Positions 46,236 through 54,670 of a stretch of 64,000 nucleotides of DNA are shown one piece after another. The stretch is from Planctomycetaceae bacterium (lineage in GTDB: Bacteria; Planctomycetota; Planctomycetia; Planctomycetales; Planctomycetaceae). The stretch spans positions 1-64,000 of the forward strand of contig JANQRQ010000339.1 of assembly GCA_028284485.1 (NCBI GenBank), in the 5' to 3' direction. Numbering within the stretch: position 1 is the first letter of the stretch; each line of letters starts with the position of its first letter. Position numbers and translations under genes: made by a program. The notes below the pieces were generated by a model. The model made no database searches. It saw only the letters and a list, made by a program, of their open reading frames with translations, and had not been told where the DNA came from.

Positions 46236-47618
46236 ATGAGCGTGCCCCAGGTGGCCATTGTCGGTCGCCCCAATGTCGGAAAAAGTTCGATCCTCAATTG
46301 GCTTGTCCGCAAGCGAGTTTCAGTAGTCGATCCGACTGCCGGAGTAACTCGCGATCGCGTAACGTACTTGATGCATGAATCGGAGAGATACTTTGAGCTG
46401 ATCGACACCGGCGGAATGGGCGTTGAAGACAGTGACGACCTCACCGAACATATCGAAAACCAAATCGAGTCGGCGATTGCGCGTGCCGATCTGATCCTCT
46501 TCGTCGTCGATGGCCAATCGGGCGTCGTGCCCCTCGATCGTGAAGTCGCAGATCGACTGCGGAAGATCGACAAGCCGAAGCTACTTGTCGTCAACAAATG
46601 CGATTCTCCGCGCACTGACGACGAAGTCCCGGAGTTCTTCAGCCTGACTGACGCCCCGCCGGTCATCGTCAGCGTCAAAGGAAACCGCAACCGCAAAGCG
46701 CTCGTGTCGGCGATCCTGGAAAATCTTCCGACCCCGATTGAAGGCGAGCAGGAAGACGGCCAGTCTCTCTCCAGCACACCCGAACTCAAGCTGGCCATCG
46801 TCGGGCGTAGAAACGTCGGGAAGAGTACCTTCATCAACACACTTGCCGAGGCGGATCGTGTCATCGTCAGTGAAGTTCCGGGGACGACACGCGACAGTAT
46901 CGATGTCCGCTTCGACTTAGATGGGAAATTCTTCACAGCCATCGATACACCCGGCGTCCGCAAGCGCAAAAGCCTTGCCAACGATATCGAGTTTTACGGC
47001 CTGTTGCGTGCAAAACGAAGTATTCGTCGGGCCGATGTTGTTTTTATGTTCTTCGATTCCCAAGAAACGATTTCCCGGGTCGATAAGCAACTCGTCGACG
47101 AAATTACCTCGAGCTACAAATCGTGCGTCTTTGTCGTTAACAAATGGGACCTCGCCCAGCAGTCGAAGATGACGACAGAAGCCTGGACCGAATACCTGTT
47201 TTCGACCTTTGGGGCCATGCGACATGTCCCGATCGCCTTTGTGACGGCCATGACCGGTCGCAACACGAAAAAACTGATCAATCTCGCTCAAAGCATTTAT
47301 AAGCAGGCCCGTATTCGTGTCCCGACCTCGAAACTCAACAAGCTCGTACGCGCGGCAATTGTCAACCACCCACCGCCAAGCCGACAGAACAAACGGCCGA
47401 AAATCTATTACGCAACCCAAGTGGGAACCGAACCTCCTACGATCGTTTTGAAATGCAACGATCCTGCGTTGTTCGACATCGGCTGGAAACGCTATTTGCT
47501 GGGAGTCTTTCGCGAGCAACTTCCCTTCCGAGAAGTTCCCATCAAACTCTACATGCGCGCAAAAGCGTCAGACGACACAGCAGATCAATCGCTGGAAGAA
47601 CTGCAAAGCATCGATTGA
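46236..47618 (+). CDS. der: Ribosome biogenesis GTPase Der (EngA)
   Basis: 460 residues from ATG 46236 with GGAG 8 bases upstream. Two tandem GTPase domains: G1 GRPNVGKSSILN, G3 DTGGMG and G4 NKCD; then G1 GRRNVGKSTFIN, G2 GTTRDS, G3 DTPGVRKR and G4 NKWDL; a KH-like domain ends the protein (PKIYYATQVGTEPPTIVLKC). Essential for 50S subunit maturation. The first switch TPTAGVTRDR reads DPTAGVTRDR, within family range. Followed by a hairpin-rich noncoding stretch. Confidence 0.97.
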   Translation: MSVPQVAIVGRPNVGKSSILNWLVRKRVSVVDPTAGVTRDRVTYLMHESERYFELIDTGGMGVEDSDDLTEHIENQIESAIARADLILFVVDGQSGVVPLDREVADRLRKIDKPKLLVVNKCDSPRTDDEVPEFFSLTDAPPVIVSVKGNRNRKALVSAILENLPTPIEGEQEDGQSLSSTPELKLAIVGRRNVGKSTFINTLAEADRVIVSEVPGTTRDSIDVRFDLDGKFFTAIDTPGVRKRKSLANDIEFYGLLRAKRSIRRADVVFMFFDSQETISRVDKQLVDEITSSYKSCVFVVNKWDLAQQSKMTTEAWTEYLFSTFGAMRHVPIAFVTAMTGRNTKKLINLAQSIYKQARIRVPTSKLNKLVRAAIVNHPPPSRQNKRPKIYYATQVGTEPPTIVLKCNDPALFDIGWKRYLLGVFREQLPFREVPIKLYMRAKASDDTADQSLEELQSID

Positions 47619-48025
47619 AGGCCGCGGTGTGCGATCTTAGGTGCCCGTGATCGCAGATTCTGGGCGATGCCCAACGCCGGAGTCGCATTCCGCAGACTCC
47701 GGCCTGACCGCGAAAAGGGCCTCACATCGACCGAGTCGCCTTATTCCGATGCGACGCCCCAAAGGGCGATCTCAAAAAAGTGCCTCAATGACGTCAAGAC
47801 TGGTAATTCAGGGAATGTTTGACGATTCGTCGAATATCTTAAACTCTTTCGTTAATCCCGCACGCATCGCCTGTATTCAGCGGGACCGGCACGTTTTTGT
47901 TGCTGATATGAATCGTATCAATTCGCCGCCGAGATCATGCCGATTGCCTGAATACGTGATAGCGCATTCGCGTGTTTTCCCATATTCCGATTGAGATCGG
48001 CCCACACCATTTCGTCGAGCACTTG
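47619..48025. other. Hairpin-rich intergenic region downstream of der
   Basis: 407 bases. Three perfect stems are clustered: TGGGC-GAT-GCCCA (47661-47673), GCCGGAGTC-N10-GACTCCGGC (47676-47703) and CGCCC-CAAA-GGGCG near 47750. AAAAAA lies soon after the third. No protein motif is found in the open frame across it. It may hold a small structured RNA or a compound terminator. Confidence 0.5.
47661..47703 (+). repeat. Two adjacent perfect hairpins after der
   Basis: Stems TGGGC/GCCCA (5 bp) and GCCGGAGTC/GACTCCGGC (9 bp) are separated by two bases, 45-85 bases after the der stop. The second is GC-rich and very stable, but no T-run follows directly. Confidence 0.6.
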
Positions 48026-49186
48026 ATGAGCCTTCAACTCTCGGACGTAGATCAAACATTACCGATCAAGACGGCGGAACCTCCGGCGTCCCCTGTGAAG
48101 AGCGCCCTGCTCATTGTCGTGGCATTGTTCTGCGGCATTTGTATCGCAGGTTGGCTCGAGGGTTCGGAAGTCGAATCAATGAACGGTTTTCTTGCGGCCG
48201 AGTCGAAAACCGTATTCTCCGATCGACATGCACAGATTTCACAGATTCATGTGAGCCCCGGCGAATTTGTGACAGTCGGTACGCCTCTCGTTACGCTGAG
48301 CGATCCCAAACTCGAAGCCAAATGGGCAGCTAAGAAAAGTGAAGTGGCAGCATTGACCGCCGAACTTGAACAAGCGAATGCCAAAGCCGAACTCGAACTG
48401 ACATGGCGATTGAAACAACTTGACGCGGAATGCGTTCAAACCCGGCTCGATTCGGCCAACTACCTCAAAGAAAAGCTGACGAATGAGATGGAGAACGTCG
48501 CATGGCGCGAGTTTGTCGAGAACATCTCCGGCTCGTCACCCACAACACCTGACGAACTCTTCCGCCCGATCACATTTGATGCCGTTCAGACTCCCGACGA
48601 AGCTCGCGTCCGTGCAATGTTGCGGTTAGGAGCCGCACAGAACGCGGTCGAAGTCAACGATATCCAAGTCGAGATTTGTGAACGGCGATTGGCAGAACTC
48701 AACAGGATTCGCAACGAGTTGCCGGCCAAAATCAGAGAATCCGTCGGGGTGACCGTCGCCGAGGCGCGGCTGGAAGTTGCCGAGTCCGAGTTTGAACAGA
48801 TCGACCAACAGAAGTCTGCTCTGCTGATCACCTCTTCAAGCCACGGTGTGGTCGGTCCAATTACGAAACAAGTCGGCGAGACCGTGACCACTGGCGAGCC
48901 AATTGTCCAGCTATTTCAAGAGGATCGCCGATTCGTCGAGATTCAGGTCCCGACACACCTTTTGTCCGAACTCGTTCCGGACTCGGAACTCGCCCTACGG
49001 TTCCCCAATGGCGATAAGCGCGAAGGCACAGTGAGTGGTGATATTCCACATCAGACGATTGATACCACGAGCGACGCCTCTGCCAGCCACACGACACCAT
49101 TCGTCGCAATGCGGATCGAGCCAACGGGAAAACTTTGGCCGAGCCTGCCCCTCGGATCACCAGTCGTAGTCGAGTTTAAACAATAG
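48026..49186 (+). CDS. HlyD/efflux-adaptor family membrane fusion protein
   Basis: 386 residues from ATG 48026. One transmembrane helix near the N-terminus (SALLIVVALFCGICIAGWL), a barrel-lipoyl segment (SQIHVSPGEFVTVGTPLVTL), a long coiled coil (residues of about 105-250, rich in Glu, Ala, Leu) and a second lipoyl half (SSSHGVVGPITKQVGETVTT). This is the layout of HlyD/MacA-type adaptors that link inner-membrane pumps to outer-membrane channels. No pump or TolC-like gene is adjacent, so it is an orphan here. Partner unknown. Confidence 0.8.
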   Translation: MSLQLSDVDQTLPIKTAEPPASPVKSALLIVVALFCGICIAGWLEGSEVESMNGFLAAESKTVFSDRHAQISQIHVSPGEFVTVGTPLVTLSDPKLEAKWAAKKSEVAALTAELEQANAKAELELTWRLKQLDAECVQTRLDSANYLKEKLTNEMENVAWREFVENISGSSPTTPDELFRPITFDAVQTPDEARVRAMLRLGAAQNAVEVNDIQVEICERRLAELNRIRNELPAKIRESVGVTVAEARLEVAESEFEQIDQQKSALLITSSSHGVVGPITKQVGETVTTGEPIVQLFQEDRRFVEIQVPTHLLSELVPDSELALRFPNGDKREGTVSGDIPHQTIDTTSDASASHTTPFVAMRIEPTGKLWPSLPLGSPVVVEFKQ

Positions 49187-49225
49187 TTAAACTCGTTCTG
49201 AAGAAGCCCCTCATCCGAGATCGGA

Positions 49226-49636
49226 TCAACTGGTCGCCGATGCATCGATCCTTTTGAAGTCGACGATTTCGTCGATGGAATAGGGCCCCAATTCCTCGCC
49301 TGCGGCATCCGCGGTCTCGTGCCGCCGCCAGATGACGATCGATTCGGGGCCGCTGGCTCGATTGTCGGGAAATCCGGTAACCGCTGTGCCGTCTTGTAAT
49401 GTCAATCGGACTTCGTTTGTTTCGTCGATTCCCGTCAGGCCGTCGTACACCGCATCGGGAAAACGGCTCCAGGCCCAAGTCCAGAGGGTACTGGAGGCAT
49501 CGACCTTCCCGGCAATGTCGAGCCATTCGTCGTTCGCTTTTTTCAAATCAACCAGTTTGGCCTGTTGGCACCAAGGTTTGAGAACTGAATCGATCCACTC
49601 TCGCCGGGAATTCACCAGGTATTCGAATGTTTGCAT
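49226..49636 (-). CDS. Conserved-looking small protein of unknown function
   Basis: 136 residues, no signal peptide or membrane segment. Trp/Asp-rich (EWIDSVLKPWCQQAKLV, LWTWAWSRFPDAVYDGLTGI) with a C-terminal VIWRRHETADAAGEELGPYS. Not recognised as any named family. It follows another unknown gene by 15 bases on the same strand, suggesting a shared transcript. Codon pattern and position support a real gene. Confidence 0.6.
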   Translation of the reverse strand: MQTFEYLVNSRREWIDSVLKPWCQQAKLVDLKKANDEWLDIAGKVDASSTLWTWAWSRFPDAVYDGLTGIDETNEVRLTLQDGTAVTGFPDNRASGPESIVIWRRHETADAAGEELGPYSIDEIVDFKRIDASATS

Positions 49637-49651
49637 AGCGCTACTCTATTT

Positions 49652-50533
49652 TTATCTGCTTCCATTCAACATTTCGTCGATTGCTGCAAGCCCGACCTGA
49701 AATGTCGGTCGATTCGTAGCGTACGCGGCCCACCATTCGAGGAGTTTTTCGACATCCCCAACTTCATTGGTGACCTGCCAGGCTCGCGCACATTGAACCG
49801 TTGCCGATGCGTCGAACGTGATTAATTCTAGACCTTGGCCCGCCGAGAGGCAGACCGCCAAGAGCGCCAATCCTCCGATTCGTCGCAAGTTCTCACGGCG
49901 GATTTGTTCGGCAAAATCGGGGAGTGTGAGCCGAAGCTGAACAATCAACCAGGCCAAATGCACAACCCAGGTCTGGTCGTTTTGTTTCGACCCGCTTTCC
50001 GACTCGATGCGAACAGAATTGTAATAAAGATGAGCAGCACCTCCACTGCCCACAACCGGCGGCACGAGCACGACATCCACCTGGGGAATTAGCAGACGAT
50101 CTTCCGTTAGCCGGGAAATTGCAGCAAGCAATGTCGGACCGGTCGCTTCCCATTTCTCTCGCAATTGTGCCGTTTCATCCATCGGCGATGTGAAATCGTG
50201 GGAGACGGCAGCGCGATATGCCTCTTCACACTCCGTGATGCGTCGACTCAAGATATCGACCAAAAAGTCTCCCCGATCACCGGCTGCTTTTCGAATGGAA
50301 AGTTCCGCGAGCTGACGGTTGCTGCCGATCCCCACTGAAAGCGGCAACAGATGCATCCAAAATACTGTTTCGTCAATTCCCGCATCGAAAAGATCGCTTT
50401 GCAGCCGCGTGAGCGGTTCGTGCAAGTCTCTCGCGATCTGCTCGTCAAGGAATCGATTTCCCTGCCTTAATGCATCAATTGCGTGAAAGCAACTGGTTGA
50501 CTCGCTGATGGCCCAATTGACCTTGGTCATCAT
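49652..50533 (-). CDS. Hypothetical cytosolic protein
   Basis: 293 residues, no signal peptide. Alternating helical stretches (RLQSDLFDAGIDETVFWMHL, WVVHLAWLIVQLRLTLPDF) and a central Val/Pro/Gly-rich LIPQVDVVLVPPVVGSGGAA. No catalytic motif recognised. It lies 118 bases after the NHL gene and 15 bases before the small unknown gene. A pairwise partner role with that small protein is only inferred from spacing. Confidence 0.6.
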   Translation of the reverse strand: MMTKVNWAISESTSCFHAIDALRQGNRFLDEQIARDLHEPLTRLQSDLFDAGIDETVFWMHLLPLSVGIGSNRQLAELSIRKAAGDRGDFLVDILSRRITECEEAYRAAVSHDFTSPMDETAQLREKWEATGPTLLAAISRLTEDRLLIPQVDVVLVPPVVGSGGAAHLYYNSVRIESESGSKQNDQTWVVHLAWLIVQLRLTLPDFAEQIRRENLRRIGGLALLAVCLSAGQGLELITFDASATVQCARAWQVTNEVGDVEKLLEWWAAYATNRPTFQVGLAAIDEMLNGSR

Positions 50534-50651
50534 TCCTCGTCACCCCGCAGCCGACCGAGCCGGATTTATCTGAAGTCCATTCCATTCATTTGGTGGAAAC
50601 AACCCAGGACTTTCCACTGACACCACGGTCGCCACCAATGACTCGTCCACT

Positions 50652-51743
50652 TCAGTCGACGACCAGCTTCCGCACACGGTGGTTGGAGCTATCACCAATG
50701 TAGACGTTGCCTTGTTGATCGACATAGATTCCATGTGGCCGATTGAGCCGGCATTTGAGAGGATCACCGTCGGGACCATCCCCGCGTTCACCATCCCCAA
50801 CCACAGTTTCGACCATTTGGCTATCGTGCCGAATGACCCGAATGGTGTGACTTTCGGTATCGGCAAAGTAGATATCGCCTTTCGGCCCCTGCGCGATCCC
50901 TTTGGGCCCTGAAAGCAACGACGTTGCCGCAGGTCCGTTGCGATACCCTTTCTCACCGGTGCCCGCCAGGTAATGGAGGCGGTTTTTCGACAAATCGATT
51001 CGGTAGATCATGTTGCCTTCGCGGAGGGCCAACAGGAAACCATGGGCACCGTCGAAATCGAGAGCCCGCGGACCGTTCAATGGAGTGCCAGCGGCGGATG
51101 AACCGTCTGGTGTCGGTTGCCGGTCGCCTGTTCCCGAATAAGTCGAAACAAGGCCGGTGTCGAGTTCCACCATTCGAATGCGATGATTTCCGATGTCGCA
51201 AATGTAGAGATTTCCGTCGTGTCCAAACGAAATGGAATGAGGTCGACTGAATGTCGCCTTCACCGCCGGCCCGTCATCACCCGAGAATCCGCGTTCGCCC
51301 GTTCCGGCAACTGTCGTAATAACACCAGTTTCATGATCAACACGGCGGACAATGTTGTTCTGCATTTCGACAAAAAACATGTTTCCTTTAGTGTCGAAGC
51401 GCACCTCATACGGCTCGTTGAGTTTCGCTGCGGTCGCTGGTCCACCGTCGCCCGAATACCCGATCTCACCAGAGCCGGCAACCGTTGAGACCATTCCCGT
51501 CGATTCGTCAATGCGTCTGATCACATGGTTACCAATCTCGCAAACGTACAACGCACCGTCGGGACCAAGACTCACTCCAAATGGACCATCGACGCCGGCT
51601 TGAACCGCCGGTCCGCCATCACCGGCATATTCCTGTTGCCCCGTTCCTGCTACGGTGACGACAGTGTCGGCGCTCACATGGCCAACAGAGACAAGAAAAA
51701 TTCCGGCTATCACCAATGCAAAACACAGCTGGATTTTAACCAC
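50652..51743 (-). CDS. Secreted NHL-repeat beta-propeller protein
   Basis: 363 residues from GTG 51743, which has GGGAGA about 8 bases upstream and opens a signal peptide (IQLCFALVIAGIFLVSVGHV). About six NHL repeats are readable, each with a GxxxYxGDGGPA turn and an LYVCEIGNHVIRRI-type strand pair (GPDGALYVCEIGNHVIRRID; GHDGNLYICDIGNHRIRMV; DQQGNVYIGDSSNHRVRKL). NHL propellers bind peptides, RNA or sugars; the ligand is unknown. It lies 159 bases downstream of the B12-cassette gene on the same strand. Confidence 0.85.
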   Translation of the reverse strand: MVKIQLCFALVIAGIFLVSVGHVSADTVVTVAGTGQQEYAGDGGPAVQAGVDGPFGVSLGPDGALYVCEIGNHVIRRIDESTGMVSTVAGSGEIGYSGDGGPATAAKLNEPYEVRFDTKGNMFFVEMQNNIVRRVDHETGVITTVAGTGERGFSGDDGPAVKATFSRPHSISFGHDGNLYICDIGNHRIRMVELDTGLVSTYSGTGDRQPTPDGSSAAGTPLNGPRALDFDGAHGFLLALREGNMIYRIDLSKNRLHYLAGTGEKGYRNGPAATSLLSGPKGIAQGPKGDIYFADTESHTIRVIRHDSQMVETVVGDGERGDGPDGDPLKCRLNRPHGIYVDQQGNVYIGDSSNHRVRKLVVD

Positions 51744-51902
51744 GGTACGTTCTCCCAGAAGATGCTGATGCCAAGCGGTCACCGATGCCAACGTCATCGC
51801 GGGAACCAATTCGAATCGTACCGTTTCACAAGGGATTCCGCCAATCTTTCGAGGACGCAACAATCGAGAGGCGGCAAATGAGAATCCACGCAGGAAGCGG
51901 GC

Positions 51903-52823
51903 TTATAATGTTTCCCAGCCCCTGCCACGGTGACCGAAGTCGAAACGACCAGGATGCAGGATTTCCGCCAGGATTTCTGCCGATTCGACCAACCGGGGAC
52001 CAGGCCGATTGAAGTATTGATTGCCGTCAGTGACAAATACTCGGCCGCTCTGAACCGCCTGCAGCTTTGTCCAGTTCGGATGGTCGGTTAACGCCGGAAG
52101 TTCGCGGCGCGTACGGCTGATGTCAAAGCCGCATGGCATGAGCGCGATCACCTCGGGGTCAGCCTGCAACAATTTCTCCCAATCGATGTAGGGAGAATGC
52201 TCACCCGCCTTGCCCAACACATCGTTCCCACCGGCAAACTCGACTAATTCAGGAACCCAATTACCAGCGACCATCATTGGCTCGATCCACTCGATACAAG
52301 CAATGGTCGGCCTCTGAGCGAGTGCAGATGTATCGGCTGCAAGTTTGCCGAGCCGCTGCTGAGACGTGTCTATCAGCCTTTCGGCCCGCTTGGTGGCCTG
52401 AAGGGCCTCGCCGACCAAACGGATGTCGTTCCAGACATCCTCAAGATTGTTCGGTTCCAGGGGCACGATTTTCGGCTGCGATGTCACCATGTCGCACACC
52501 GCCGCTTCGACATCCTTGAGGCTGACGGCGCAAACTTCACATTGGGTTTGCGTAATGACAGTCGTCGGACGCAACTGGTCGAGCATCTCTCCGTCGACGC
52601 GATAGACCGAAACTGCCTCGCGTAATACATCCTTGACGCGTTCGTCGATTTGCAGACTGGTGCCGTTGACGTCGATCTTCGGTTCGGAGCAGACCGGAAG
52701 TCGCTCGACCGTCGATGGAAAATCGCATTCGTGCGAGCGCCCCACCAAAGCCTCTTCAAAGCCAAGCGCCGCCACAATTTCCGTACCACTGGCAATCAGC
52801 GACACAATGCGGAGGTCGCTCAT
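51903..52823 (-). CDS. BtuF-like cobalamin/periplasmic-binding-fold protein without signal peptide
   Basis: 306 residues starting MSDLRIVSLIASGTEIVAAL. The fold is that of class III metal/B12-binding proteins (VVGRSHECDFP-like ALVGRSHECDFPSTV; PTTVITQTQCEVCAVS; PTIACIEWIEPMMVAGNWVP; GRVFVTDGNQYFNRPGPRLV). It has no signal peptide or lipobox, unlike BtuF. It is the last gene of the riboswitch-led operon, overlapping the DUF6580 gene by 4 bases. Annotation transfer suggests cobalamin binding; the cytoplasmic location predicted from sequence is odd. A chelate-binding or sensing role is possible. Confidence 0.85.
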   Translation of the reverse strand: MSDLRIVSLIASGTEIVAALGFEEALVGRSHECDFPSTVERLPVCSEPKIDVNGTSLQIDERVKDVLREAVSVYRVDGEMLDQLRPTTVITQTQCEVCAVSLKDVEAAVCDMVTSQPKIVPLEPNNLEDVWNDIRLVGEALQATKRAERLIDTSQQRLGKLAADTSALAQRPTIACIEWIEPMMVAGNWVPELVEFAGGNDVLGKAGEHSPYIDWEKLLQADPEVIALMPCGFDISRTRRELPALTDHPNWTKLQAVQSGRVFVTDGNQYFNRPGPRLVESAEILAEILHPGRFDFGHRGRGWETL

Positions 52824-53416
52824 CCGACGGCATCTTCTGTTTTCAGCAGGCCGGCCGTGTGAAAAACAACACCGCTATTCTTCAGAATTTCAAATCCGCC
52901 AAAAAGGACAACCGTATAGAACATGTCGCCTGCCAACGTTCGCTGAAAGTACGGCAGACCGGCCCAGTAGCATTCCACCAAACCAGCGAAAGTATGTGCA
53001 TACGTATTGAACGTTAACCATACGCCAAAATTGGTAACGAGGAAGAACACCACAGAACCACAAACACTTGCGGTGGGAACGGCGAAGATTCGTTCCGATT
53101 GCTTGGGTTGACGTTTCCAAAATCGGTCAACACCGATTCCGAGTAGTACATAGAATGCGAAGCAAATGTAAATCACGGGTGCCAACATATGAAACGTATT
53201 GCGTCCCAGGTCGCCACGCATGAGGCCCAAGCCGACATCGCCGACGAACATGGAAAGCAATGGAACCAAAATCGCAATCGATTTATTTCGAAAATATGCA
53301 CCGCAAAACAGGGCGATCGCTCCGATGGGGGTCAAATTCCACGGATGCTCGATCAGCCTCATCCCTGCTGGAATCAGGATGATTGCAGCCAATATTAAGA
53401 TTTTCTTCGCAGACAT
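52820..53416 (-). CDS. DUF6580-family membrane protein, putative transporter component
   Basis: 198 residues from ATG 53416 (AGAGG upstream). About five membrane helices: ILILAAIILIPAGMRLI, NLTPIGAIALFCGAYF, IAILVPLLSMFVGDVGLGLM, APVIYICFAFYVLLGIGVD, VVFFLVTNFGVWLTF, and the terminal MFYTVVLFGGFEIL. The size and helix layout resemble ECF-transporter S components, which bind vitamins, but this comparison is by eye. Fourth gene of the riboswitch operon, coupled to the BtuF-like gene by an ATGA overlap. Confidence 0.75.
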   Translation of the reverse strand: MSAKKILILAAIILIPAGMRLIEHPWNLTPIGAIALFCGAYFRNKSIAILVPLLSMFVGDVGLGLMRGDLGRNTFHMLAPVIYICFAFYVLLGIGVDRFWKRQPKQSERIFAVPTASVCGSVVFFLVTNFGVWLTFNTYAHTFAGLVECYWAGLPYFQRTLAGDMFYTVVLFGGFEILKNSGVVFHTAGLLKTEDAVG

Positions 53417-53538
53417 ATTTCGACCTCTTTCTACAGCTACCCGATCACATGCGACTGTCAGATTCCGTCGATGCCGGTGGGTTTTGCCCCACAACACAGC
53501 AAACCAACAGAATTGCAGTCCACGTTGTTGTGATTAAC

Positions 53539-54204
53539 TCAAACAGATACCAAATCGCAAAACAAAAAGGAATCTCGTTCGACTTTCTCCCCGATAGAAA
53601 ATGGAATCGAATCTTGAAAAATTGGCCCGTCGAAAACAAATGAGTGGAATTCACCATTCTCGCCACACGGGTCGACGGTTTCCGGCAGGCTATTTAAGAA
53701 CTCGTGGTCGATCCGGCATCCCACATGACGCTCCCCCAGTTTCTTGGGATCGACACAGGTCGTTATTCCCCCGAATCCGTTATCAATAAAAGTGGTTGCC
53801 AGTTCCGTTGTGTCGCGTTGCCAAATGGGAAAAACGCATTCCATGTCGATCAACCCCATTTGAGTCTGGCGGTATTCCTTCAGGTCCTGCAAAAAAATAT
53901 CACCAAACGCGATGTGCCTAACTCCCTGCTCGCGCAAGGGCAACAAGGCGTTCGCCATCGCCTGCTCGTATTTGGAATTGTCGGCCCGAGGCGTGATGAA
54001 CACCTCGTGTAACGGCAAACCCAACGACTCCGCCTGTTGGTGCAACAACGTTCGGCGGACACCGTGCATGCTGATGCGGTCGTAATCACGAGTCACCGTT
54101 GTCAGAAGCGCCCGAATGTCCCACCGGTCCTGGCGGCGCAACTCCCACAGCGACAGCGAGCTGTCTTTACCTCCGCTCCAACACATAACAATCGGCTCCG
54201 ACAT
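53539..54204 (-). CDS. Dph6/COG2102-type PP-loop ATPase
   Basis: 221 residues. PP-loop CWSGGKDSSLSLWEL at the N-terminus binds ATP, and the C-terminal CGENGEFHSFVFDGPIF is the family hallmark. In eukaryotes and archaea the family (Dph6) amidates diphthine, but bacteria lack diphthamide, so the bacterial role differs; members of this family are seen near B12 genes in other bacteria. Third gene of the riboswitch operon, 12 bases after the lipoprotein gene. An amidation step on a corrinoid side chain is an untested inference. Confidence 0.85.
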   Translation of the reverse strand: MSEPIVMCWSGGKDSSLSLWELRRQDRWDIRALLTTVTRDYDRISMHGVRRTLLHQQAESLGLPLHEVFITPRADNSKYEQAMANALLPLREQGVRHIAFGDIFLQDLKEYRQTQMGLIDMECVFPIWQRDTTELATTFIDNGFGGITTCVDPKKLGERHVGCRIDHEFLNSLPETVDPCGENGEFHSFVFDGPIFQDSIPFSIGEKVERDSFLFCDLVSV

Positions 54205-54216
54205 TCGCCAAGGCCC

Positions 54217-54555
54217 TTAGTTCGTTTCGGCAGGCTTGTCCGGAAGCATGGCGCTGCGGTGCTTAGGACAGGGGAACGTCAATGGATTCCCCGGATAGGC
54301 GTCTGTCGGTGGAACAGGACGCCAATGTTTACACTTGGGGCAGTACAATGCCCGCACTAACGTTGCCCGGCCGGTTTCCGGATGGATGGCCGGCGTCGTT
54401 TGTTCGTGGGAATAGACGAGTTTGTTCGTCTCGGTACACAAATACGGGATGTTGTTTTCAGTTGTCTCAGCACTCGATTCACCGCCACAGCCCGATAAAA
54501 GTGAGATGCAACCGACGAGCGTCCAGAGCAACTTGCTGCGAATGATTGTCGTCAT
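54217..54555 (-). CDS. Small lipoprotein with Cys pairs
   Basis: 112 residues from ATG 54555, with GAGG upstream. Lipobox SGC (Cys 24) in the signal region CISLLSGCGGESS. The mature part has Cys-containing turns (YLCTETNKL, LYCPKCKHWRP, FPCPKHR), a zinc-ribbon-like arrangement that might bind metal or corrinoid. Second gene of the riboswitch operon, 115 bases after the DUF1559 gene. Not recognised as a named family. Confidence 0.7.
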   Translation of the reverse strand: MTTIIRSKLLWTLVGCISLLSGCGGESSAETTENNIPYLCTETNKLVYSHEQTTPAIHPETGRATLVRALYCPKCKHWRPVPPTDAYPGNPLTFPCPKHRSAMLPDKPAETN

Positions 54556-54670
54556 ATTTCGTCCTCGTCGCAGAATCCTCTGCTTGTCTTGGCGAGTTAT
54601 TGGATGCGGAAGACTATCGATCACATGGGAAACGCCAGGCAACGACTTCAGTCGATTTGGAACGGCTTGT

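Noticed and set aside
47641-47994. Frame of 117 codons between der and the HlyD-type gene
   Set aside because: It runs through three strong hairpins, is Ser/Arg/Pro-rich and lacks any motif.
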